Source: JANQEU01 sp965242805 (GTDB taxonomy: Bacteria > Bacteroidota > Bacteroidia > Cytophagales > Cyclobacteriaceae). From it: a stretch of DNA of 64,000 bases. Positions 54,401-63,500 of this stretch are shown one piece after another. A program made the position numbers and the translations under genes. Where the stretch lies: NCBI GenBank assembly GCA_965242805.1, contig CBDETD010000002.1:5084001-5148000 (forward strand), in the 5' to 3' direction. How positions within the stretch are numbered: position 1 is the stretch's first letter; every line of letters starts with the position of its first letter. The notes under the pieces were generated by a model, which was not told where the DNA came from, searched no databases, and worked only from the letters and a program-made list of their open reading frames with translations.

Positions 54401-56501
54401 GGATGTTATTGACAATGACGGATTGAACGATTACACCCCTGATATAGCCAGTGTGAATGATTTGCTTGTTTTTGGGGTAGTGGAGACGTCTGTTTCCCCT
54501 GACCTCAGGATCAGCCCATCGTCGACGGCAACTTCAGATAAGTCGGTCTATACACCTGGAGAGCAAATAACGGTAAATTATAGATTTGAAAATACAGGAG
54601 ACGGCGATGCCGATGTCATAGATCAGATCCAGACCTGGTACATTCTGTCCGAAGATGATGTCATCGATGGCAATGATATTGTGATGGCAACATTTGATGA
54701 AGGAACATTCCTGGCTGCAGGTGATGGGATCGATAGAAGTGTGTTCTTTAATCTACCTGCGGGGCAGCCGGATGGCAACTATCGAGTGATCATTTTTGCA
54801 GATGGAAATGGGGTTGTTAATGAATCTGATGAATTCAACAACGATAATACCGACATTGCGATCACCATATCTGCTGATCAGTCTCCACCGACTGTAAGTC
54901 TTAATGGTGTGCCAGGCTCGAGTCCCATTGACAACATCAACATTACCATAACTGCCGATGACGATGCGGGACCGCCTGAAGTACGATACTATGTTCGTCC
55001 GGCATTGGCTTCAGGAACAGGTCGGGAGTCAATAGCTACCTATATTAGTGGTACCCAGTATAGTGGACAGATCCAGGCTTCGGATTTTGATAACCAGGGT
55101 GTAAGTATCTATGCGATTGCCACCGATGCATCAGGCAAGAGCGCATCGACCGATACCGTAACGATAGTTACCGAACCATCGACACCCCCGACAGTAACAG
55201 GTTTGCCCCAAGGTACTTCTGTACAGGATTATGACATCATCGGCTGGCCGTTCCAGAATGCACCGGTTTCATCGGTACTTAGCGGACTAGGTGAGAGAAC
55301 CGAAGAAACCTGGCGATTATTCAGCTATAATTCCAGCCAGGATCGTTACATCGATAACGTTAGTAACCTTGTACCAGGGGTTGGGTATTGGTTGATCAAT
55401 AATTCAGGGGTGTCTTCGATATCTCTGGATAATGTTTCTGTGCTGCCGGTGGATGAGTCAAGGCCCTTTACTTTGACGTTGTCCCAGGGGATACACCTGA
55501 TCGGTAATCCTTACCAGTTCAGGTTGGACTGGGACGCGGTACTGGCCCACAATGAACCCCTTGGCGTACGAGACGGGGATGTGAGTACATTGGTGATTTA
55601 CAATAATGGTTATGGGCAGACCTCCTCACTAGCCAGATTCAAGGGAGCGTTCGTGAAGGTAAATACCGGATCGGTATCACTGGAGATACCCTTCAGTGCC
55701 CTTAGTGGTTCGGGAAGAGAAGGTGATGATTTTGCACAACCCAGGCAGAGCATCTATAACAATGGAGGTTGGGAAGTGATGATGGACATGCAGGCTGACA
55801 ATGGATGGCGCTATGGAGTGTCAGGATTTGGGGAATATGAGAAGGCCGAGGAAGGCATGGATAATTTTGACATGACCGGGCTCCCACATTTCGATGAATA
55901 CCTGGCGGCAACCTTCCTGGATGATGGATTACAAAATATTACCAAAAGTATAACCAACGTCAAGGAGAACAACGTATGGACCTTTGAAGTACAGAGCCAT
56001 GAAAAAAGGTCGACCGGAATGACGATCACCTTCAATGGGACCCCTGGTCTGGAAGGAGATCAAAGGATCGTGTTGTTCGATATGCAGACCGGTAAGATGG
56101 AAGAGATCCGTAACCGGATGGTGTACTCCTTCAGTTACAGTCCCGGATACACCTTCAAAGTGATCAAGGGAACCGATGAATTCATCGAAGATCAGGCAAG
56201 GGTATCCAGTGTGATTGTGAACAGTATCTATCCAAATCCGAACCGTGGTGAGTTGAACATTCCGATGTTGCTTCCTCAGACGGAGGACAATCTATACGGA
56301 CTTGAGGTTTCGTTGAAGGACTTGTCGGGAAGGGTTGTTCACAGGATGGTACCACTTTCCTTGAATGGAGGCAACCATATCTTGAAATTCGACATTGGTG
56401 AAAAGGTCAAGACGAATGGGATCTACCTGTTGAGTATTACGATCAACCAGGCAGGTCGGGAACCGATAACCCACTTCGAAAAGGTATTTATTGTTGATTA
56501 G
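48411..56501 (+). CDS. Giant T9SS surface protein with LamG, beta-propeller and CARDB modules (2696 aa)
   Basis: A signal peptide (MNRLVTTVLLVFSTSILLAQ) is followed, in order and approximately in bp, by LamG 1 (48468-49090) and LamG 2 (49105-49690). A tandem duplicate of a FSNDGTKMFVIG-type beta-propeller plus a TSPTHF..NLP domain follows (49724-50884 and 50885-52024). Next come a galactose-binding-like beta domain (52025-52490), LamG 3 (52508-53130), an Fn3-type domain (LRWTDNASNETGYRVEWES), a TLDEPGGITLTVDISTLYPPG module (53420-53820), LamG 4 (53830-54480) and CARDB (54500-54870). An Ig-like domain and a C-terminal T9SS type A sorting domain (IYPNPNRGELNIP ... GRVVHRMVP ... NGIYLLSI) end the protein. 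It is likely an adhesin or polysaccharide-binding protein; ligand unknown. The 3' part from ~55200 looks more GC-rich than the rest. Confidence 0.93.
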   Translation: MNRLVTTVLLVFSTSILLAQVPLAYYNLDDNVTDLSGNGFNGTLGDGIDVNLNPAGTEDRFGVFPHALSYDGVDDFAFIPHNAAFNFGASGDFSIAAWIKVDPNTSDYFILDKLVFGPKTGFETYVATTGQVVFSLWNADASLSLFSTNTYDDSQWHHVVFVADRDSQLRLYVDGVLEDVNPIATNTLDINNSEVMFVGDFFSGKIDQLYIYDAAVDQTIVDGLYADGGWPMIARYDLDGDADNDLNTSGVLDGTAVNATLTSDRFGNVNSAFNFNGTNAYLTVPAGDYFDGDNKATISAWVNLNNNTALQDILYFGNFRLYHDNTGSIAADISLTGGLRQLVPSIALQIGEWTHVVVTYDGAATAMYLNGSSVATGVGSGTFTFDGAAKFFGSQSTSLNFMNGSLDDVQIFRKGFTSTEVSDLYNAQAPAPPAPELSYSITSDISNATYSNNSFSVLTQVEQAEGVVFSNDGLKMFIAGITDAGANGWVFEYDLSTPFDISGATYSGNTLSTNSQDPLPTGLTFSNDGSKLFIIGFTNRIVYAYDLGTPFSLSTAVYNSESFSVFSQETGVRDVRFSNDGSRMFVIGDATDAVYQYDLSTPYDVSTAVYNAVSLSVSAQELVPEGIDFSPDGQKLFMVGGGGSGNGAIYQYDMSTPFNIGTAVYSNISYDVSTQDPTPKGIDFSADGTKMYFVGINEIVYQYDFSSYAFTESGLDDGSVDGVLITSIVGDTFVNPGLTLTSPTHFVISNLPAGLNPVMDVGTDGLTANLSLSGNATSNFDSDDIIDLQFVFTDAAFTSSNAADVINATGPASSNLGIDFMGAAAVSPELTYSISPDLGDAIYSGISFNVGSQDANARGLTFNSDGTQMFIIGTTDDFVYAYNLTIAFDISTAAFASSFSVNAQEINPTDLIFRPDGLQMYVLGGNGANVYAYDLSTSFDITTSVFVNSFSVAAQDVGPLGLTFKPDGSRMFITGNADAVFAYDLGIPFDITSAVLANSLNIISEDNSPVGLTFNKNGERLFVVGTQNDAVYAYNLGIPYDVTTAVFSNSINIGAQDLSPTGLTFNNTGTNLYVLGENGDAIFQYDFPSNAFREPNLNDGSVQGSLITSISGDTFVNPGLTLTSPTHFTIDNLPGGLTPVMDVSTDGLTATLTLSGNATANNDVDDITNLQFTFTDAAFIASTAAQVTNAIGPANSDLGINFIEAVTELNIDFEGNNPVWTPFGGNIVNEILNPDQSGINTSATVLEVIHGEEVFGGQFFDLEGPLDFSTNNIFKIKVWAPSTGFDFRFKVENSIDINDFHEYDQLIPTSNQWVELEFDMTNDNLGNPAASGVYDRIVLFPGWNVASAGTFYIDDIVLGSSGAGGNLIAHYPLVNTTNDESGNAYTANFVGSPAFVDGVLVLGDNDLDGLDIPSETINGLGDFTIATYGKINTLHSGGNFGQNSLFGGANATVTNNLAFAYFTDEASWKIGIDDFFANFAMDTRMDDLGWHHIAVSRQGDQVSLYLDGTLINTVTVNSNLLAIDAGGFIVGQELDAVGGGFDQNQSWAGSVSNFRIYDYPLTQTEVQTLSDNDSPVAIPAEPTNLIARVFSPTAVELRWTDNASNETGYRVEWESSGSPVGNLDLGADATSAIITGLTTDVLYDFEVFAQNATSNSFSAFVSATPVNIGDPFVSVTPFPFTLDEPGGITLTVDISTLYPPGELSSANSIYIHSGLILPGNENGPWDVVTGNWGADDGLGLMTDNLDGTYSISIPDLRTYYGVDANYQASQIGMVFRNEDGTLVGKGPFNESTQSGDIYVSVFDPGLVNPPDNNFLNITDLGILGLYDTDAGNPAIYDFTGPFTIETWVKGPASNEFAQSTFFLSRRDVDINGIDAWGLSVEGGFWNFEMYDQTNANYTFVQSAGPLDPDVWTHVAGVYDGSQLLLYVNGILQGTAAFTGTPYQPLTDPYIHVGEGDLIVSVNDLRFWNVAQADSDIKNNISINLNGTEGGLVGYWPMDVIDNDGLNDYTPDIASVNDLLVFGVVETSVSPDLRISPSSTATSDKSVYTPGEQITVNYRFENTGDGDADVIDQIQTWYILSEDDVIDGNDIVMATFDEGTFLAAGDGIDRSVFFNLPAGQPDGNYRVIIFADGNGVVNESDEFNNDNTDIAITISADQSPPTVSLNGVPGSSPIDNINITITADDDAGPPEVRYYVRPALASGTGRESIATYISGTQYSGQIQASDFDNQGVSIYAIATDASGKSASTDTVTIVTEPSTPPTVTGLPQGTSVQDYDIIGWPFQNAPVSSVLSGLGERTEETWRLFSYNSSQDRYIDNVSNLVPGVGYWLINNSGVSSISLDNVSVLPVDESRPFTLTLSQGIHLIGNPYQFRLDWDAVLAHNEPLGVRDGDVSTLVIYNNGYGQTSSLARFKGAFVKVNTGSVSLEIPFSALSGSGREGDDFAQPRQSIYNNGGWEVMMDMQADNGWRYGVSGFGEYEKAEEGMDNFDMTGLPHFDEYLAATFLDDGLQNITKSITNVKENNVWTFEVQSHEKRSTGMTITFNGTPGLEGDQRIVLFDMQTGKMEEIRNRMVYSFSYSPGYTFKVIKGTDEFIEDQARVSSVIVNSIYPNPNRGELNIPMLLPQTEDNLYGLEVSLKDLSGRVVHRMVPLSLNGGNHILKFDIGEKVKTNGIYLLSITINQAGREPITHFEKVFIVD
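49724..52024 (+). repeat. Tandem internal duplication in the giant gene
   Basis: Unit A (49724-50884) and unit B (50885-52024) each contain a beta-propeller stretch with ~44-residue blades (F..DG..MF..G...D.VY.YDLST.FD.STA...) and a domain starting SPTHF.I.NLP.GL.PVMDV. They are alike at protein level and diverged at DNA level. A third version of the same pair opens the giant gene at 57583. Confidence 0.7.
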
Positions 56502-56598
56502 AAGAATCCACCGAATGAAAATACCTAAAAGTTGGTATTGATCAGATACTGTGGATAGCATTAATTTGTAATAAATAGCTCTTAAATGGTTCCAAAAG

Positions 56599-56630
56599 AG
56601 GGGAATTTCCAGATTCCCCTTTGTATTTTT
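56599..56630 (+). terminator. Terminator after the first giant gene
   Basis: AGGGGAAT / ATTCCCCT with loop TTCCAG is followed by TTTGTATTTTT. A ~155-bp gap then leads to the second pair. Confidence 0.8.
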
Positions 56631-56787
56631 ATACTGTATTAGGAGCTTATTGCGCGCCTTGAAATATTAATATCTCAAGGATTTTATTTACTTTAGATAG
56701 ATGTACCGTACATTAAATTGAGCGGTTATCTTTATATTCGGAGTCGTTTCTTGTAACGCATAATTTAACAACCATAAACCACATGCT

Positions 56788-57570
56788 ATGCCGACTAGAT
56801 CCAACCAAAGGTTATTTTTATTTATCAGCGCCATTCTTATGGCGTTCTTATTGAATGCTCAATCTGTTTCAGGAGTTCAGGCCAGTATTGTCGATGATCA
56901 ACTGGAAATAAAATACAGGGTCACGGGACTTCAATCAGGTCAGAAGTTTAGGGTGAGACTATTTTCATCTATAGATAGTTTTGCGCAACCCATAGATAAT
57001 GGGGTTGCTGGTGATGTAGGCGAGGATATCTCCTTGCAAACAACAAATACAATAACTATCGCGGATCCTATTGGGACACTGGGTCCGATTACGGGGGATG
57101 TAAATTTCAGGGTGAGACTCGATCTTATCTATTTCCCTGTAACGGTTACTTCTCATTCAGGATTTTTCACGGCAAAACGAGGTAAAAAATTTGTCCTGGG
57201 ATGGACCGGAGGATTGACCACAGACAATGTGACCATCAACCTGTACAGAAATCTGAACTTGATACAAGAAAATATTTATTCCTCCTTGAATAATGGGACT
57301 GCTGAATTCAAAATGCCTAAAAAGCTGGATTTAGGTGATGGATATCACATGGAACTGGCATTTCCTAGTCTTGATGCAAGAGTTTCCACTCCCGATTTTA
57401 TGATAAAAAGAAAGCAATCCATTGCTGCAAGGGTACTTACATATGGTATAATAGCCGGTGGTGCGGCAGCAATCCTATTGTCTCCAACCACCCCACCACC
57501 TCCTGGATTACCTGAACCACCAGATCGACCTGGTGATGGTGAGTTTTCATTTTTCTTTTTTAACCGATAA
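56788..57570 (+). CDS. Kre9/KNH-like small secreted protein, copy 2 (260 aa)
   Basis: Same length and architecture as copy 1: signal peptide (LFLFISAILMAFLLNAQ), two beta domains, a hydrophobic helix and a proline-rich tail (PTTPPPPGLPEPPDRPGDG). From SVSGVQASIVDDQLEIKY to KRKQSIAARV the two proteins differ at about eight of ~190 positions, whereas roughly half of the codons differ synonymously in the stretch I aligned. The signal peptide, membrane helix and tail have diverged. It is 12 bp upstream of the second giant gene and so repeats the gene order of copy 1. Its own promoter lies in 56631-56787. Confidence 0.72.
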   Translation: MPTRSNQRLFLFISAILMAFLLNAQSVSGVQASIVDDQLEIKYRVTGLQSGQKFRVRLFSSIDSFAQPIDNGVAGDVGEDISLQTTNTITIADPIGTLGPITGDVNFRVRLDLIYFPVTVTSHSGFFTAKRGKKFVLGWTGGLTTDNVTINLYRNLNLIQENIYSSLNNGTAEFKMPKKLDLGDGYHMELAFPSLDARVSTPDFMIKRKQSIAARVLTYGIIAGGAAAILLSPTTPPPPGLPEPPDRPGDGEFSFFFFNR

Positions 57571-57582
57571 ATCTGGATTATT

Positions 57583-60500
57583 ATGAAGACGACAGAGAAG
57601 TATGGATTTAATCCATTTTTATCTATTTCCAATCAACTAAGGAAACAAATGACAGGGAAGATCAATATACGATTTAAAAAGCTTTATACCCTTTTGTTGT
57701 CAGTTATGTCAGCCTTGATGGTAAGTGCGCAAGTCAGTCTGGAGTATAGCACATCACCAGGAATCCTGGAGGCAGCATATACTGGTAATACTTATAGTAT
57801 TATAACCCAGGCTCCGGACGCCAAGGCAATTGCATTTAATGATGATGGGACACAGATGTATATTGCTACTGGCAGTGGGACGGCTTTCGTGGTGGTACAC
57901 AATCTAACAATCCCTTATGATATCACCACCGCCTCAACAGCAGGCTTCAATTTTAATCCTTCACCTCAGGAACCAAATCCAGGTGCAATTGCATGGAGTG
58001 CTGATGGAACACAGTTCTATGTGGGCGGATTTACAACCTCCACAATATTTTCATACAACGTCACAACACCATTTGACCTGACAACAGCATCGATCAATAA
58101 TTCATTTCTTCAATCACAGGATGTATCGATTGAAGGCCTGGCATTTAATAATGATGGAAGCAAGATGTATATCTTGGGTCAGAATAATGACGCAGTTTTT
58201 GAATACAATCTTAGTACACCTTTTGATGTTTCCACGGCAGTATTTTCAACATCTTTCATAGTCTCAGCCCAGGATGTTTCTGTGGTTGATCTGGCTTTCA
58301 ATGCCAATGGATCAAAGATGTATGTCTTAGGCAATATAGGTAATCAGATCTATGAATACGGGCTGGCTACAAACTTTGATGTCTCCACTGCATCATTCTT
58401 GGATTCGTTTTCCGTCTCAGGACAGGACACAGACTTCTCAGGGGGGATGACTTTTGGGAACCAGGGAGCACATGTTTATGTGATAGGTAAGGACAACGAT
58501 CTTGTATTCGATTATTCCATGGGAGCCGCATTCTCGGAATTTACCACCTTTAATGGTCAGGTCGACGGGAACATCATTATAACCATAAATGGAGACACCT
58601 TTACCAATGCAGGCGGTGGTCTTTCCTCACCTACTCATTACACCATAGACAATCTACCATCAGGATTGAGTTCATTTATGGATGTAGCACCAGATGGAGC
58701 TTCCGCCACTTTAAAATTGATGGGCACTGCGGATGACAATACCAATGCAGATGATGTAAACAATTTGCAGTTCACTTTCACGGATAATGCGTTTACTTCA
58801 ACCTTGGCAACCAATGTTTCCAATGCCACGGGAGCCAGCAGTAACCTTGGTATCGATTTTGAGGATAATACAAGACTTTCTTTGTCATTTACAGGCAATA
58901 CGGTTGATGACTCAGGAAACGGAAATAATGCGACTGTTGGAGATGGGGTCACAGGAACAACTTTCCCCACCCTCACAACTGATCGTTTCGGAAGGATCAA
59001 TCAAGCGTATTCGTTCGATGGATTAGATGATTACATGACTTCTCCTCAAACTTGGGTAACGAATACACCCTTCTCGATTTCCACCTGGGTATTCTGGGAT
59101 GGCGACAATGGCAATTTCCAGGAGATCCTTAGCTGGTGGGATGTTTCTCAAGGGAGTAAACCATATCTAGGCGTGTCAGCCACCACAGGAGAAATCAGGT
59201 TTGGCGACTCTTATGGTTCAACCGGTGCATTTATGCCTGTTGGTCAATGGGTTCATTTAGTAGCAACATATGATTGGGATGGTATTTCCAAAATCTATTT
59301 GAATAATCAGTTAGTGTCGGTATCAGGGACTGGATTATCAAATGATTTCATAAATGGATCCCTCGAAATCGGCAAACAAAGGTCAGGGACAGAATATTGG
59401 GATGGTAAGATCGATGACATTACTTTTTACACTTATCCTCTTAAAGAAAGTGAAATCCAAAACCTTTATGAATTTAACGGTTGGCCAATTGTTGCGGATG
59501 TACCTCTTGATGGCAATGCCTCTGATATCAGTGGCAATGGTCATGACGGTACAATTACTGGTACCATAGCCACGACAGACAGATTCGGCAATGCAACTAG
59601 CGCACTAACATTTGATGGGGTTGATGATTTCATATTCCTGAACAATACCACGATTCTGGGAGATGACAATTTCTCTGTCGAATTTTGGACACGTTTTGAT
59701 AGCTATCATCAGGGTTCGTTTGTAAGTGCCAATAATATTGGAAGCCTTGATGGATGGGCCATCGTACCAGAAAATGATGGGAATATCTATTTCTGGATTG
59801 GTAATGGCGGGGCCTCGGATTTTATTACATCTAATGCTGCCGTCTTAAGTAGTTGGAACCATGTGGTCGCGGTAAAGGAAGGATCAGATATCAGATTATA
59901 TATCAACGGAAATCTGGAATCTACCGGAACGACGCTTAGAACTGTAAATGCTGACATACTTGTACACCTTGGGCGGAGATACAATGATGTATCTCAGAAC
60001 TTTCTAAACGGAGATCTCGATGGAGTCAGGATCTATCGTACTGCGCTGCAGGATCAGGATGTTGTGGAAAAATATCAGGAGTTTGGTTGGCCATTGAATA
60101 ATTCTGGTATTCTATTGGCTCAATACGATTTTTCCGGAAATATGGATGATAACTCTGGAAATGGCCTCAACGGGGTTCAGGTATTAGCCACACCTACCAG
60201 CGATAGATTTGGTAATTTGAATAGTGCGTATAATTTTGATGGATCAACGAGTTACAATACGATTCCGACGGATCCTGTCTTCCAGTTTGGAACCTCCCAG
60301 GATTTCTCAATTTCCGGTTGGTTTAGGTCGACAAACCTGAATGACTCAAGGATCATTCAAAAGTATTTCAATGGCACTGGTTTCCGATTATGGCTTTTAG
60401 GGGATGGGACTGTTTCGTTTGACCTGGCGGAAGTCGGATCAGGGAAGTTTGTGTCAAGTTTATCAGGTTACAATGATGGTAACTGGCATCATTTCGTAGT

Positions 60501-63500
60501 GCAGGCGGATAGGGACACGTATCTTTCAGTCCACATTGATGGTGTACAGGATAACTTAATCTCGAATTTCACAACAGACAAAAACATTGATACTGGAGAT
60601 GACATATATATTGGTGTTGAGAGTATTTCTCCCAGTAATTCCACATTGAGCAACTTCTTTCAAGGAGACCTGGACGATATTGTTTTTTATACAAGTACTT
60701 TGACTGACTCTGATATTTTAGGGTTATACAATAGGACCAGTCCAAATGTAAATGCCCCTTCTCCATTTGCAGAACAGGTCGATCCGACCACTGTCCGTGT
60801 GTATTGGAATAATGATATAACATCGAATGGATATTCTCTCTTTCAAAGTACTGATGGTGGTTCAAGCTTTACATTAGTAGACAACACTATACAAAATACT
60901 GAAAACATATATGATGTTGCAGTTGTAACTGGCACTTCCTACATATTTGAACTTGAAGTTTCGAATGCTAGCTCGACAGCTTCGGGATTTAGCAATGAGG
61001 TTTCAGTAGAGACGGTAACCACACCGCCTTATGACATTAACCCACCATCATTCACTCTTGACGACGCCATAACCATTACGGTGTATCCTGATAGGACCTA
61101 CCCTCCCGGGCAGCTTGAAAATGCCAATAAGATTTATTTACATTCCGGACTAATCGAAGCTGGTCAAGGATTGGAAAACCAGGGAGGTTGGACCGCAGCT
61201 CCGGGAAATACATTCGTGGATGATAATGGAGTTGGCCTGATGACTGACAATGGAGACGGCAGCTGGAGCATCACAATAAATGATCAGCGATCTTACTACG
61301 GGGTGGATGGGACCTTCACCGCCAGCCAATTGGCTTTCCTGTTCAGAAATGAGAATGGTACTCTGGTCGGAAAAGGGCCCATTGATTTTGTTAATAATAC
61401 GCAGGACATTTTTGTTGATTACATCACAGTAGGCAATCCTGGTATTTTCACTGCCGCGTTATCACAGACATCAATGATCATAACCTGGAATGATGTGGCA
61501 GATGAACTTGGATATCGCATCTACAGGTCCACCGATGATGTATCATTTACCGAGATCGCAAGCCTTGGACCGGATGTAACTGAGTTTACTGATACTGGTT
61601 TAACATCAAATTCTCTTTACTTCTATTATGTGGAAGCTTATGATGCTAGTAGTGCCAGTGCTACAGGAAGTGTCGGAAACTATACCTTCTCTGATGGTCT
61701 GTCAACAAGGTTTGATGATTTTGGAACTTTTGGAAGTGGTGGTTTCGAGTATGGAAGAAGTGTGGAGGTTGATGTTGATGGAAACTTTTACTACTATGGA
61801 GTTTTCACAGATGATATTGATATCGACGGAACGATATTAACAGCCACCGGCCAGGGTGTCTACCTTGCTAAATTCAACAATTCCGGCTCTCTGATTTGGG
61901 CCAAAGCCTTTGATTCCTTCGAGCCAACAAATAGCGCAGGATTCATGTTTGGTCAGGTTGTCACAGTGGATGCTACAGGAGACGTCTATATTTCCGGACA
62001 GTTTTCGGGTAACTACGGAGGTATCACTACCAATCAGATCCTCGACGAAAGTTCAAACTTCCAGTCTTACGTTTCTAATGCATTTGTAACTAAACTCGAT
62101 CCCAATGGGAATGAAATATGGACCAGGGTATTGAATTCTACTGGTTATAGTTCTGCCAATGATATAGTTTTCGATGGAACAGGCAACTTATATGTTGTAG
62201 GAGAATGGAACGGTGATGCCACTTTTGCAGCTACTGCCATGACTGGCGGAGGCCCTTTCTTATTGAAGTACGACACAAATGGAAATGAGAATTGGGTTAG
62301 AGTAGGAGTTCAGTCAAATTTTGATGACACCGGATTTGGTCTTGGAGCTGCTACCGATGGTAGTTCGATATACATTACAGGAGCCACAAGATCGGATACG
62401 GATTTTGGTGGAACAATTATTACAGACCTTGGGGGAGGAGAAATTTTCGTTGTAAAGTATGATCAAAATGGCAATGTCATCTGGGTACGAGAAGCTGGCG
62501 GAGATGATCTCGATGTAGGTTTTGATATTGTCTTAGATATCAATAATGATCCCTATATTACTGGATACTTTAATAGTGGTACCCTGACCTCAGGTGGTGT
62601 TACTTTGACAAACACAAGTGCCGGCGAATCAGATATCTTTTTGATAAAATTTGATCAGACCGGCGCTCCACAATGGGGGAGGCAGTACGGTACAGGTTTG
62701 GGTGATTTCGCCTTCAACATCGCCACCGATGGAGATAATCTTTATGTCACTGGTCTGAAATCTAAGGATCCTGCCAGTTTTGATGGTGTTGCAGCTGACA
62801 ATGGAACATTTTACTTATTAAGCGTTGACTCTTTTGGAGGTGTGAACTGGGTGGATATCGTTGAAGGTAGTGTACGTGGAAGAGATATGGATTATGACAA
62901 TGGCCTTCTGTACATTCCTGGTAGGTTTGAGTATGCGGCCAATGTAGGTGGATCTATTTTCACTTCAAACAATAATTCATCTGATGCTTTCCTTGGTCGC
63001 ATGCAGGTTCAACCTTCATTTAGCAATGGTCTGGTTGGATATTATCGATTTGATGGTGGACAAGTCTTCGACGATTCTGGAAATGGATATGATGGGACAC
63101 TTGTGGGAATAAATACCCCATTTCCGTATATGGATAGAAATGGCGATCAGTCTTCATCATTATTCTTCCCAGATGATCCAAATAGTTTTATTGATATAAA
63201 TCACGGTGATGTTTGGGATTTCTCTGGCGAAATGACCTGGAACCTATGGGTAAATCCGACAAACTTTCCCCAAGGTGTCTTGCAGGATCTGATCTTCGCA
63301 AGTACTACCACCCCGACTCCACAAGTCCTGAGGATTGATGATACTGGATCCGTCTCATTTTCACATGACGATGTTAATAATATAAATGTTGTTGAGGTTG
63401 GAGGGACGATTAATCCAAATGAATGGTCAATGCTAACAGTTACCATTGATGCAGTAAACAATCTGAGAATATATATCAACGGGGCAATCACATTGGAAAC

